Shown: positions 33,476 through 40,907 of the stretch, one piece after another
Layout: each line of letters begins with the position of its first letter
Position numbering within the stretch: the stretch's first letter is position 1
IMG/VR virus record: IMGVR_UViG_3300031963_011114
Span: 1-44,581 of that record
Direction: 5' to 3' (one strand)
Origin: a virus
DNA: 44,581 bases
Notes under the pieces: generated by a model
The model's input: only the letters and a program-made list of their open reading frames with translations
Database searches by the model: none
What the model was told of the DNA's origin: nothing
Made by a program: the position numbers and the translations under genes

Positions 33476-34471
33476 ATGAAAAGCATTATTATTACAGGTG
33501 TAGGAGGTTTATTAGGAAGTCGTTTAGCAGATTATATTGTTGAAAATCATCCAGATTATAAAGTAATTGGAATAGATGATTTCAGCGGTGGATATATTGA
33601 GAATGTCAATAAAAAAGTATTGTTATTTACTAGACAATTAGGTACTTCGTATATCGAAGATATTTTTCAACAATATCAACCAGAATATGTATTTCATTTT
33701 GCAGCATATGCGGCTGAATGTTTAAGTCCATTCATCAGAAAATATAATTATCAAAACAACTTGGTCGCAACTTCAGATATAGTAAATAATTGCATCAAAT
33801 TTTCTGTAAAACGACTAATATTTACTTCTACATTAGCAGTTTATGGTGATCAAAATCCTCCATTTGACGAAACATTAATACCTTGCCCGGTCGATCCATA
33901 TGGAGTTAGTAAGTATGCATGTGAATTAGATATCAAAATAGCAGGAGAACAACATGGACTTGACTGGTGTATTTTACGTCCACACAATGTATATGGGGCA
34001 AAGCAAAACATTTGGGATAAATATCGTAATGTTCTTGGTATTTGGATGTATCAATATATGAATAATGAACCTATGACTATATTTGGCGACGGCTTACAAA
34101 CTAGAGCTTTTAGCTTCATAGATGATAGTTTACCTGCATTTTGGAATGCCGCCGTTCTCCCCGGTGCATCAAAGCAAATTGTGAACGTTGGGGGTAAACA
34201 TCATACCCGTATCAAAGATGCATGCGAAATTTTGCAAAAAGTTGTTGGTGGAGGAGATATTGCTTTTAAAGAAGCACGTCATGAAGTAAAGAATGCATAT
34301 GTGACATGGCAAAAATCAGTGGACATTCTTGGTTATGAAGAAAATCATACATTGGAACAAGGAATAACTACTATGTGGAATTGGGCAAAACAACAACCAC
34401 CTAGAAAACGATTTGAATGGGATCGATTTGAGTTAGATAAAGGAATTTATTCTTATTGGAAAATTAAATAA
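33476..34471 (+). CDS. NAD-dependent epimerase/dehydratase (UDP-glucose 4-epimerase-like)
   Basis: The 331-residue extended SDR has IITGVGGLLGSRLADY (4-19, NAD motif), YVFHFAAYAAECLSPF (about 74-89), FTSTLAVYGDQNPP (about 121-134, with the Ser/Thr of the active site) and DPYGVSKYACE (about 145-155, Tyr-x3-Lys). Later come RPHNVYG and TRAFSFIDD, typical of UDP-hexose 4-epimerases and related dehydratases. It probably supplies another nucleotide sugar, such as a galactose-configured donor. A 70-base gap before it shows no good promoter, operator or Shine-Dalgarno site, only AT-rich sequence. Confidence 0.83.
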   Translation: MKSIIITGVGGLLGSRLADYIVENHPDYKVIGIDDFSGGYIENVNKKVLLFTRQLGTSYIEDIFQQYQPEYVFHFAAYAAECLSPFIRKYNYQNNLVATSDIVNNCIKFSVKRLIFTSTLAVYGDQNPPFDETLIPCPVDPYGVSKYACELDIKIAGEQHGLDWCILRPHNVYGAKQNIWDKYRNVLGIWMYQYMNNEPMTIFGDGLQTRAFSFIDDSLPAFWNAAVLPGASKQIVNVGGKHHTRIKDACEILQKVVGGGDIAFKEARHEVKNAYVTWQKSVDILGYEENHTLEQGITTMWNWAKQQPPRKRFEWDRFELDKGIYSYWKIK

Positions 34472-34473
34472 TT

Positions 34474-35181
34474 ATGACTATTACAAAAAAAATAAACAGT
34501 TACGAAGAATTAATTAATGATCTCTACCTAAATAATATAACTATGGTACATCCAAATATAATGAAAACTATTTTAACTTTATATCCGCAAATTTCATTAA
34601 TTGAAGGTGATATATTAGAATGTGGAGTTTGGAGAGGTGGAGTTTCAATATTTTTAAGTTATTTGTTTAATGATAGAAATATTTGGGTAAGCGATTCATT
34701 TCAAGGATTTCAACCGCTTGAAATGGCAAGATATAAATATTTAAATGAACGACATACTCCTGCTTATACTCATTGTGCAAATGGCCCAATGGGAATTAGT
34801 TTAGAAGAAGTAAAATTTAATTTTGAAAAATATGGATTGCAAAATAATTCCAGAATTACGTTTTTAAAAGGATTTGTAAAAGACACATTACCCAGTGCTA
34901 ATATTGAAAAATTAGCGTTACTTAGAATTGATGTGGATTCATTTTCTGCGACTTTAGAAGTATTAGATGAAATGTATAATAAAGTTCAGCCCGGTGGATG
35001 TATTATTTTTGATGATTCGAATTTAACTGAAAGCTTAGACGCAATCAAAACATTTTTTACAAAATATAATATTGATTATTATATCTTACATCCTATAACA
35101 CATGACAAATTATATTTAAATAGTAAGTATACGTTTGATGATTCTGGATTTCCTACTGGATGTTATATTATAAAAAAATAA
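34474..35181 (+). CDS. TylF/MycF-type sugar O-methyltransferase
   Basis: The 235-residue protein matches the TylF (macrocin O-methyltransferase) family, which methylates sugar hydroxyls with SAM and Mg. GDILECGVWRGGVSIFLSYLF (about 45-65) is motif I in the E-C-G-V-x-x-G-G form. VSDSFQGFQP (about 71-80) is the family's D-S-F-x-G block, LALLRIDVDSFSATLEVLDEMY (about 146-167) is the metal-site L-R-x-D-x-D-x-x-x-x-T-x-x-x-L-x-x-x-Y region, and GGCIIFDDSNL (about 172-182) ends it. It starts 2 bases past the epimerase stop. It is the clearest sugar O-methyltransferase of the window. Confidence 0.9.
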   Translation: MTITKKINSYEELINDLYLNNITMVHPNIMKTILTLYPQISLIEGDILECGVWRGGVSIFLSYLFNDRNIWVSDSFQGFQPLEMARYKYLNERHTPAYTHCANGPMGISLEEVKFNFEKYGLQNNSRITFLKGFVKDTLPSANIEKLALLRIDVDSFSATLEVLDEMYNKVQPGGCIIFDDSNLTESLDAIKTFFTKYNIDYYILHPITHDKLYLNSKYTFDDSGFPTGCYIIKK

Positions 35182-35237
35182 ATTTTAATAAATAAACTAG
35201 ATAAAGACGTGCATTCTTATTAAAAAAATAAATAATT

Positions 35238-35951
35238 ATGAATATTAAGTTATTAATTAGACATTGTAATTTTTCGGCAAATAGTGCGAATAAAAAAAAT
35301 AGACCGAGTTGGTTTGACAAAGAAAAGATTTTTAATTGTCTATTAAACTCCATTGATAATAGAGTTGATGTAACGGTTTTGTTTGATGGTGATGTAAGTA
35401 AGCACTTTTTAAACAATGAAAATCGATGTAATATTGTAGAAAAAAAAGGCGGAAACGACGGAAAAAGTTTTTTAAATTTACTTGAATATACAATCGCACA
35501 ACCGTATAATGCAAATGATATTATATACTTTGTAGAAGATGACTATTTTCATCGACAAGGCTGGGTAGATATTTTAATAGATGGATTTGAAAATTTAAGC
35601 GCAGATTATTTTACATTGTATGATCACAATGATAAATATATTTATGAAGCGTATTCCACTCTACAGTCTTCTATTTATCCAACTAAATTATCTCATTGGA
35701 GAACTACGCCATCAACTACAAACACATATGCAATGTTATTTTCAACGTTTAAAAAACATTATGATATGCATACACAATACTGTGATTTAGTAAAGGGATA
35801 TACAAGAGATCATGATAAATTTATTAATCTTTGGCAAAATGGATCTAATTTGGTGTCTTCTATACCCGGTTATTCAACTCATTGTGAAAACGAATATATG
35901 TCACCTGTTGTTAATTGGTCAAAAGAATTTGAAATATTAAATAAATTATGA
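35238..35951 (+). CDS. Putative GT-A glycosyltransferase
   Basis: The 237-residue protein starts MNIKLLIRHCNFSANSANKKNRPSWF and has VDVTVLFDGDVSKHF (about 43-57), then NDIIYFVEDDYFHRQGWVDIL (about 95-115), in which VEDDY followed by a Trp-containing helix resembles the metal-binding acidic motif of GT-A enzymes. A YTRDHDKFINLW helix lies near 190. It has no membrane helix. The gene overlaps the following GT2 gene as ATGA. The 56-base gap upstream (35182-35237) is AT-rich with a weak TTTTAATAA/TTATTAAAA inverted repeat and no Shine-Dalgarno site. Family not identified with certainty. Confidence 0.6.
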   Translation: MNIKLLIRHCNFSANSANKKNRPSWFDKEKIFNCLLNSIDNRVDVTVLFDGDVSKHFLNNENRCNIVEKKGGNDGKSFLNLLEYTIAQPYNANDIIYFVEDDYFHRQGWVDILIDGFENLSADYFTLYDHNDKYIYEAYSTLQSSIYPTKLSHWRTTPSTTNTYAMLFSTFKKHYDMHTQYCDLVKGYTRDHDKFINLWQNGSNLVSSIPGYSTHCENEYMSPVVNWSKEFEILNKL

Positions 35952-36748
35952 ACAATCAAATTTCAATCATCATTCCTTCATATAAAAATCCAAAATGTCT
36001 TGAGATTTGTTTGGATTCTGGATTATTAGGAGAAACAAACAAAAATCAATATATTGTTGTATTAGATGGATTTGCGGAACAATATACTTCCTTAAAAAAG
36101 AAGTACAACAATACAAATGTACAATTTTATGAATTTGAAGAAAATCAAGGAATGCAACAAGCATTAAACGTTGGAGTTTTTCATGCAACAAACGAGAAAA
36201 TATTAATTGTTAACGACGACAATGTGTTTCCGGTAGAATGGGACAAAATTTTACTTGAAGATTTTCATCATGATACAATCATAACGCCTAATCAAATTGA
36301 ACGAAATCCTAGCATATTTAATTTTGGAATTGGAGATTTTGGCGGACCAGATAATTTTAGATATAAAGAATTTAGCGAAAAAGAACCATCATATAGATCC
36401 AATCAGTTAACACAAGACGGGGAAATATTCCCGTTTTTTATGACTAAGAAAGATTACATGACAGTTGGGGGATTTGATACAATCTTCAACAGTCCATTTA
36501 TATGCGATTGGGATTTCTTTCTTAAACTAGAACTTATAAATAAAAAATTCTTAAGAAGTCGTAAACTTAATTTCTATCACTTCGGAAGTGTTTCAACTAA
36601 AAATGGAAGTGAGCGAGATAAATTTAATGAAAGCGAAAGAAATGCAGCAGAAATATTTTATTATAAGTGGGGATTTCATGCAACCAGACATCCTAAAACC
36701 AATTCGCATAAACCAATGGAAAAATTTGTAAATGGAATAACTTTTTAA
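35948..36748 (+). CDS. Glycosyltransferase family 2
   Basis: The 266-residue protein is a standard GT2 enzyme of the GT-A fold. ISIIIPSYKNPKCLEICLDS (5-24) is the first strand and helix, YIVVLDGFAEQY (about 35-46) the second, FEENQGMQQALNVGVFHATNEKILIVNDDNVFP (about 60-92) includes the N-x-G loop and the DDN metal site, and MTVGGFDTIFNSPFICDWDFFLKL (about 172-195) contains the W-D acceptor-site motif. It ends with helices but no membrane segment. Translation starts in an ATGA overlap. This is the last recognisable glycan gene of the plus-strand block. Confidence 0.9.
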   Translation: MNNQISIIIPSYKNPKCLEICLDSGLLGETNKNQYIVVLDGFAEQYTSLKKKYNNTNVQFYEFEENQGMQQALNVGVFHATNEKILIVNDDNVFPVEWDKILLEDFHHDTIITPNQIERNPSIFNFGIGDFGGPDNFRYKEFSEKEPSYRSNQLTQDGEIFPFFMTKKDYMTVGGFDTIFNSPFICDWDFFLKLELINKKFLRSRKLNFYHFGSVSTKNGSERDKFNESERNAAEIFYYKWGFHATRHPKTNSHKPMEKFVNGITF

Positions 36749-36752
36749 AGAT

Positions 36753-37097
36753 ATGTTATTTGCAATATTTTTAATAACTTCAATATTATTAATTTGGTTC
36801 AATACAGAAGCATTTGTAGAATACGCGAAACTAATACATTTGCCTTACGTAAAAGTAAAAGAATATCTAATTGCCAAAGAAAAAGATTGTACGATATCAT
36901 ATCATACATTTTTACTAGTAAATTATAATAATTTTTTTACTAGATTAATTACATGTCCAATATGTACATCGTTTTGGTTATCAGTTATTATAGGATTTTT
37001 TGCACAATTGTCATTTATTTGCTGTCCGGTGATATTTATATGTAGTTTGTATTTATACGAGGCATATAATAAATTAACTGGATATGAGAATAAATAA
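36753..37097 (+). CDS. Small membrane protein with CPIC motif (DUF1360-like)
   Basis: The 114-residue protein has a hydrophobic helix at its start (LFAIFLITSILLIWF, about 2-16) and a longer hydrophobic region near the C-terminus (SFWLSVIIGFFAQLSFICCPVIFICSLYLY, about 73-102). ITCPICTSFWLS contains a Cys pair just before the second region, as in the DUF1360 membrane proteins found in phages and bacteria. Function is unknown. It follows the GT2 stop by 4 bases and overlaps the next small gene by 14 bases, so it is co-transcribed with the glycan block. Confidence 0.6.
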   Translation: MLFAIFLITSILLIWFNTEAFVEYAKLIHLPYVKVKEYLIAKEKDCTISYHTFLLVNYNNFFTRLITCPICTSFWLSVIIGFFAQLSFICCPVIFICSLYLYEAYNKLTGYENK

Positions 37098-37374
37098 TAT
37101 TGGAGAATTTAAAACATTTTTGACTGATAATCAATTGGATAATATTGATGCCAGTGTTGCTGATTTTGTTGCATGTGTTATACAATATAGTTTATTTTGT
37201 AGTTGTAAAAAAACTCAAAAAAATCAAAAATATGAAATTTGTAATCAGCAATATATGCATATTGTATTGCAAATATTGCCTTCTAAAAAAGATTTAATAT
37301 TTTCTAAAATAACACAAGATTCAATTGAATTTTATTATAATCAAAATTATTATATAGCTACACTGTCACGTTAA
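37084..37374 (+). CDS. Small protein of unknown function
   Basis: The 96-residue protein (MRINNIGEFKTFLTDNQ and onward) is charged and contains a SLFCSCKK cysteine pair near 36-43 and a Tyr-rich C-terminus. I do not recognise it. It is translationally linked to the membrane protein before it. Its stop overlaps the stop of the convergent DruA-like gene by 9 bases, so it closes the plus-strand unit with no terminator visible. Confidence 0.6.
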   Translation: MRINNIGEFKTFLTDNQLDNIDASVADFVACVIQYSLFCSCKKTQKNQKYEICNQQYMHIVLQILPSKKDLIFSKITQDSIEFYYNQNYYIATLSR

Positions 37375-38100
37375 TAATATATCTCTCCAATTTTTTACCA
37401 ATGGTTTTATAAAAACCAGCTTCTTTTGTGTGTTTTGTACGTTGTACCCATACTTTTCGCTGTTATTGACATAAAACGCATACTGCCGCATACATTCTTC
37501 TGGATTCTCTCTGGCTAATCTACCACGTTCAGTGTTTTCTTTCTTCCACATAATCAAAGGTATCTTTTTTATTGAATTACCTTCAGTCATACCCAATTCG
37601 ATCCAGTTGTCAGCTTTATAACACGCTCCATTTCGATTAGAATGCCCTATATATTGGTTTTCTCTGGTGGGTAGTATAAAAGTCTCCAAAAGCACCAAAT
37701 CATCGTTATATTTTGTTTTCCATGCGTCAACACCTATTGTTCGTAATGATTTGAGAGTCATGCTGGCAGCATTAGCTATTGTGATATTGTTTTTGATTAA
37801 ACAAAACCGACTATTATTTGCAATTTGATGCAAATGTTTCATTTTAAGATCATTGTTCCATCCAATATATTCTTCTCTACATTTCAATGCCAATGTGCCG
37901 CTGGTCAATCCTATACAACCAATAAAATTGCCGCTTACACTCTCATAAACGAGAAATGACAAGCGGCGAGTTGGACTATCTTTATATTTTACGTAACTAT
38001 GATGCTGATCAATAGTATCTCTAAATAATTTAAATTCAGACGATTGTTTGCATTCAATCAGCTTTATTGGATAATCTTGTGTTGTATTGACTTGAGACAT
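37366..38100 (-). CDS. DruA-like DUF4338 protein
   Basis: The 244-residue protein fits the DUF4338 family, to which DruA of the Druantia anti-phage system belongs. The order of conserved blocks is visible: DTIDQHHSYV near 29-38, LSFLVYESVSGNFIGCIGLTSG near 47-68, EYIGWNNDLKMKHLHQIANNSRFCLI near 77-102, IANAASMTLKSL near 107-118, WKTKYNDDLVLLETFI near 126-141 and GACYKADNWIELGMTEG near 158-174. The fold is thought to be acyltransferase-like; the biochemical activity is not established. No other Druantia gene is adjacent. It starts inside the last 37 bases of the gp1-like gene, so the two are expressed together. A role in interference with host defence or in superinfection exclusion is speculation. 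Confidence 0.78.
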   Translation of the reverse strand: MSQVNTTQDYPIKLIECKQSSEFKLFRDTIDQHHSYVKYKDSPTRRLSFLVYESVSGNFIGCIGLTSGTLALKCREEYIGWNNDLKMKHLHQIANNSRFCLIKNNITIANAASMTLKSLRTIGVDAWKTKYNDDLVLLETFILPTRENQYIGHSNRNGACYKADNWIELGMTEGNSIKKIPLIMWKKENTERGRLARENPEECMRQYAFYVNNSEKYGYNVQNTQKKLVFIKPLVKNWRDILLT

Positions 38101-38765
38101 TCTATAACAGTGTTATTTAGATATTGATTATCTAACAACTCTGCATAAGTCAGATTTTTGCCAACACCAATATCTTCCCACTGTAATAAATAGTCTGCCT
38201 TTTTCTGTAACTTAGGATCATTTAATGCTTCATGACTATTTGCTGGATCTGTAAATATTTTAGTATTGTTTACAGTTTGTCCGCTTACTTTTACTACGCG
38301 TCCATCAGTTGGAAATCCATATGTGTATTTGCTTATATGAATAAATGGTCCGTTCTTTTCTTTACGAATAAAATCCACTTCGTCATTCTCATAAAAGTCA
38401 TATCGAATATCACTAATAATGGCAACATCAATAGGTGGAGTGCCCCATGCAAATTCTTTTCCAATTCTGGTATTTAACTTATCAATCCAATAGCGACCAT
38501 TGCTTTGCTTTCGTTTAGCATCTCCATACCAAACCAACATATCACGAAATATCTTTTTTTCATCAGTATTTTCTGTAAAGACATCAATATTGAATTTATC
38601 CCAAATGAATTGCCGACAATCCATTTTCAATTCATATGCCAGCGCATAATGCTGTGCATGTAAATTATATTGTTGTTTGAGTTGTTTAACCAGCAAATCA
38701 CAAAACAGATTTTTACCTGCTCTTGCAACGCCGCCTACACCTATAACGATTTGTTTATTATTCAT
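38064..38765 (-). CDS. 1: Deoxynucleoside monophosphate kinase (gp1-like)
   Basis: The 233-residue protein is a P-loop dNMP kinase of the T4 gp1 type, which phosphorylates dNMPs to dNDPs for phage DNA synthesis. GVGGVARAGKNLFCDLL (9-25) contains the Walker A loop GxxxxGKN/S. HAQHYALAYELKMDCRQFIWDKF (about 36-58) corresponds to the substrate-binding region, VAIISDIRYDFYENDEVDFI (about 112-131) to the D-x-R strand, and a K-K-A-D-Y segment occurs near 190. Length is close to T4 gp1 (241). It overlaps its upstream neighbour by 8 bases and the DruA-like gene by 37. Confidence 0.82.
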   Translation of the reverse strand: MNNKQIVIGVGGVARAGKNLFCDLLVKQLKQQYNLHAQHYALAYELKMDCRQFIWDKFNIDVFTENTDEKKIFRDMLVWYGDAKRKQSNGRYWIDKLNTRIGKEFAWGTPPIDVAIISDIRYDFYENDEVDFIRKEKNGPFIHISKYTYGFPTDGRVVKVSGQTVNNTKIFTDPANSHEALNDPKLQKKADYLLQWEDIGVGKNLTYAELLDNQYLNNTVIECLKSIQHKIIQ

Positions 38766-39276
38766 CTTTTCCTTCTAACATTTTTTCAATTTGAGTTTCG
38801 CTAAATCCAACACTACTACACAAATTGATTAAATTAGTCAATTGTGTTTCATCACGAAAGAATGAAGTGCAATAATCATATGCATCACTTTTACTGATTT
38901 TATAGTAAGATGCGATAATCTCAATGAGCTTTTTACTATATTTTGGCTTTGATGATTTTATCCATTTGCAAAATCTTGTCGATTTTGGAGTAACATCGCA
39001 GCATACTTTATAAAATGCATTTGGAGGCAATATATCTAAATATTTAGATATATAACTAACTCCTTCAATTGCCGTTTGATCCATACTTAAACCCATCAAA
39101 ATAACATATTTGTTAAATGTTTTTTGATCAGCTTCAGTTAGCGATTGATAATAGTCGGGCGCCTTGGATTCACGGATGTGTTTGATATGATCAAACACCG
39201 TCTTGGGTTTCACCAAATTCTTTGGTTGAATCAAATCCAGCGGATTTGAGTCTTGGTTCGTTGAGCTTTTTGGCAT
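38758..39276 (-). CDS. 62: Clamp-loader small subunit (gp62-like)
   Basis: The 172-residue protein resembles T4 gp62 (187 residues), the non-ATPase subunit of the gp44/62 clamp loader. The stretch FYKVCCDVTPKSTRFCKWIK (about 89-108) parallels the gp62 segment ending in a K-R-x-x-K-W motif, and LIEIIASYYKISKSDAYDY (about 117-135) parallels the following helix in which residues precede a N-x-x-x-A pattern. The first 40 residues are polar and Pro-rich. Unlike T4, it lies 27 kb from the gp44 gene. The start overlaps the membrane-anchored gene upstream by 86 bases; no better start is visible. Confidence 0.68.
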   Translation of the reverse strand: MPKSSTNQDSNPLDLIQPKNLVKPKTVFDHIKHIRESKAPDYYQSLTEADQKTFNKYVILMGLSMDQTAIEGVSYISKYLDILPPNAFYKVCCDVTPKSTRFCKWIKSSKPKYSKKLIEIIASYYKISKSDAYDYCTSFFRDETQLTNLINLCSSVGFSETQIEKMLEGKDE

Positions 39277-39493
39277 AAAAATTATTGATTCTAACTCTTA
39301 CAGCGTTCACCAAAGACAATAGCAGAGTTTGGTTCTGGTATAAAGTTTTTACATCGTCTTTATACTTTTTATATTCCGCTGCATCAGGAATCAATTTTTC
39401 AACAGTGTCAATACGAGCGTTGATCTTTTTTATATCGCGTTTGATATAAATAAACAAAAATATACCAACAATTAATGTAACAATTATTTCCAT
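39191..39493 (-). CDS. Small membrane-anchored coiled-coil protein
   Basis: Starting at ATG 39493 the protein (100 residues) begins with a hydrophobic helix, MEIIVTLIVGIFLFIYIKRD, then a helical region (IKKINARIDTVEKLIP and DDVKTLYQNQTLLLSLVNAV) likely to form a coiled coil. Two earlier ATGs at 39526 and 39508 lie inside a perfect hairpin, so I prefer the ATG after its U-rich tail. The membrane helix would anchor it with the C-terminus in the cytoplasm. Its 3' end overlaps the gp62-like gene by 86 bases in another frame, an unusually long overlap. Function unknown. Confidence 0.6.
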   Translation of the reverse strand: MEIIVTLIVGIFLFIYIKRDIKKINARIDTVEKLIPDAAEYKKYKDDVKTLYQNQTLLLSLVNAVRVRINNFYAKKLNEPRLKSAGFDSTKEFGETQDGV

Positions 39494-39501
39494 AAAATAA
39501 A

Positions 39502-39531
39502 ATGCCATGACAATTATTATTGTCATGGCAT
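39502..39531 (-). terminator. Perfect 13-bp hairpin before a start codon
   Basis: Arms ATGCCATGACAAT (39502-39514) and ATTGTCATGGCAT (39519-39531) are perfectly complementary with a 4-base loop. On the minus strand the hairpin follows the stop of the 50-residue gene (39540) and is followed by TTTATTTT and ATG 39493. It looks like an intrinsic terminator but abuts a gene start, as does the hairpin before gp45. Confidence 0.65.
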
Positions 39532-39539
39532 ATAACAGT

Positions 39540-39692
39540 TTAATATTCGTTATCTACGTCGTCCGTATATACTTTCAAATGCTTTGAAAATTTGGGTTCA
39601 TCTTGACCAGTTTTAAATTTTTCTGATTTAGATTTACCTTTTTGAAAATTTTTTATTTTTCTCTCCGAATTACGTCGATATGTTTTTCCCAT
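39540..39692 (-). CDS. 50-residue basic protein
   Basis: A short frame from ATG 39692 to TAA at 39540 encodes 50 residues. It begins MGKTYRRNSERKIKNFQKGK, is rich in Lys and Arg over its first 30 residues, and ends in the acidic VYTDDVDNEY. It fills the space between the 71-residue gene and a hairpin exactly, with 5 bases to the upstream stop, and GGAGAG-like or stronger ribosome signals are not evident. Small basic proteins with an acidic tail are common in T4-type phages. It may bind nucleic acid. No family recognised. Confidence 0.6.
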   Translation of the reverse strand: MGKTYRRNSERKIKNFQKGKSKSEKFKTGQDEPKFSKHLKVYTDDVDNEY

Positions 39693-39697
39693 AACTA

Positions 39698-39913
39698 TCA
39701 ATAAATAGTAGACTTTGAACTATTTAATGCGTTTTCTTTTGCAAAAACTTTCTTAAGAGTATTGATCTGATAACCATTCAATTTAAGAGTTTTATTAGCA
39801 GTCTTTAATGTTAATATCTTTGCTCGTTTTGCATTAGGCCGAGCAGTAGAAAGCTCGACTTTGAATCCGCGATGTGAATTTGTGATTAAGTAATTACGAT
39901 TATTTGTTTTCAT
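39698..39913 (-). CDS. Small basic protein of unknown function
   Basis: The 71-residue protein (MKTNNRNYLITNSHRGF and onward) is strongly basic, with RPNAKRAKILTLK near 25-37 and a C-terminal KLNGYQINTLKKVFAKENAL helix. I do not recognise it. The upstream gap of 60 bases (39914-39973) has TAAAAT 7 bases before the ATG, which resembles the -10 placement of the other near-leaderless promoters, but no acceptable -35 box is present. It is followed at once by the 50-residue basic gene. Confidence 0.55.
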   Translation of the reverse strand: MKTNNRNYLITNSHRGFKVELSTARPNAKRAKILTLKTANKTLKLNGYQINTLKKVFAKENALNSSKSTIY

Positions 39914-39973
39914 ATGTTTTATTTTAAACTACACGTTTATTGTGCCACATTAATTGAATTCGTGCAAGTTATT

Positions 39974-40900
39974 TTAATACCAAGGATATTTCTTCTGAAA
40001 CTCCATGATAGCCAAATCTTTGGCTTTGAATTCCAGTTCCAAATCTAGAACATCTGTGTTATTATATTCGTCCGGTAGTGTATTTGCATAATCTGCATGT
40101 GCTCTAGGATTATCTCCATTTGGAATACTGTCGCTAAAATGAAACAATGGAATTGTTCCAGTAGGCCAAGTGCTATATGCAAGTTTGTAAGCTTCAGTAG
40201 CAGTTAGTTTTCCGGGGTTGCAACGATGATGCAAATTATCATAAGTAATAGGAATTTTTACGGCACTGTAAATATGTTCATACAATTGCTCTACATTCCA
40301 ACTGTTGGGTTTGTCTTCGTTTTCAAGGACAAGACGAGATTTGACATTGTGTTGCAATTGATTATATACGTCAATGAATCGTTTGGCAGTGTCTTTAAGA
40401 TCGCCGCCTTTGAAACAATTCATGTGAATATTGATTGGACTATTATAGTCTTGGCTAAGACCAAACATATCCATCATTTTGCCGTGCATATTGAGTTCAA
40501 TTACACTTTTTGCAGCAACCGCTGGATTGGCAGATGCAGGTACAACAAATTGATCTGGATGTGTACTGCAACGAACATTATGTTGTTTAATTGCAGATGC
40601 TGCAAGTTTGAATTCGTTTTGAATGCCGTTGAAATTATGTGTATTTTCAATCAACAGATTTACATCTGGCAAGGTTTCCAGTGGCATCATTCCACTACTG
40701 ATGCGATAATTCCAGTTTTTTGAAGCACAAAACTCAATGGTTTTACGTGCAACCATAACATTGTTGAGAGTACGTTCTGCCACGATTTTTTCTGCTTGTT
40801 TGCGGTTTAGTTGCAAAAAGCGAGTTTTGGTCATGGTGGAGGATTTGAATCCTTGATCCTGTAGGGTAAGGCTGATGCAGCAAAGTCCGTATCGTTTCAT
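39974..40900 (-). CDS. uvsE: UV-damage endonuclease (UvsE/UVDE)
   Basis: The protein (308 residues from MKRYGLCCISLTL) is a TIM-barrel UV endonuclease that nicks 5' of pyrimidine dimers and starts alternative excision repair. YRISSGMMPL (about 69-78), CSTHPDQFVVPAS (about 108-120), INIHMNCFKGGDL (about 152-165), RLVLENEDKPNSWNVEQL (about 186-203), ITYDNLHHRCNP (about 216-227) and FHFSDSIPNGDNPRAHADY (about 248-266) hold the His, Glu and Asp residues that bind metal ions. ATG 40900 is chosen because an upstream ATG at 40912 lies in the -10 box of the promoter. It would help the phage survive sunlight, in keeping with an aquatic host. Confidence 0.92.
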   Translation of the reverse strand: MKRYGLCCISLTLQDQGFKSSTMTKTRFLQLNRKQAEKIVAERTLNNVMVARKTIEFCASKNWNYRISSGMMPLETLPDVNLLIENTHNFNGIQNEFKLAASAIKQHNVRCSTHPDQFVVPASANPAVAAKSVIELNMHGKMMDMFGLSQDYNSPINIHMNCFKGGDLKDTAKRFIDVYNQLQHNVKSRLVLENEDKPNSWNVEQLYEHIYSAVKIPITYDNLHHRCNPGKLTATEAYKLAYSTWPTGTIPLFHFSDSIPNGDNPRAHADYANTLPDEYNNTDVLDLELEFKAKDLAIMEFQKKYPWY

Positions 40901-40907
40901 GACCCAT

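Noticed and set aside
40226-40723. 165-codon plus-strand frame
   Set aside because: It is antisense to uvsE, whose motifs are unmistakable, and its protein is Phe/Ile/Cys-rich nonsense typical of a shadow frame.
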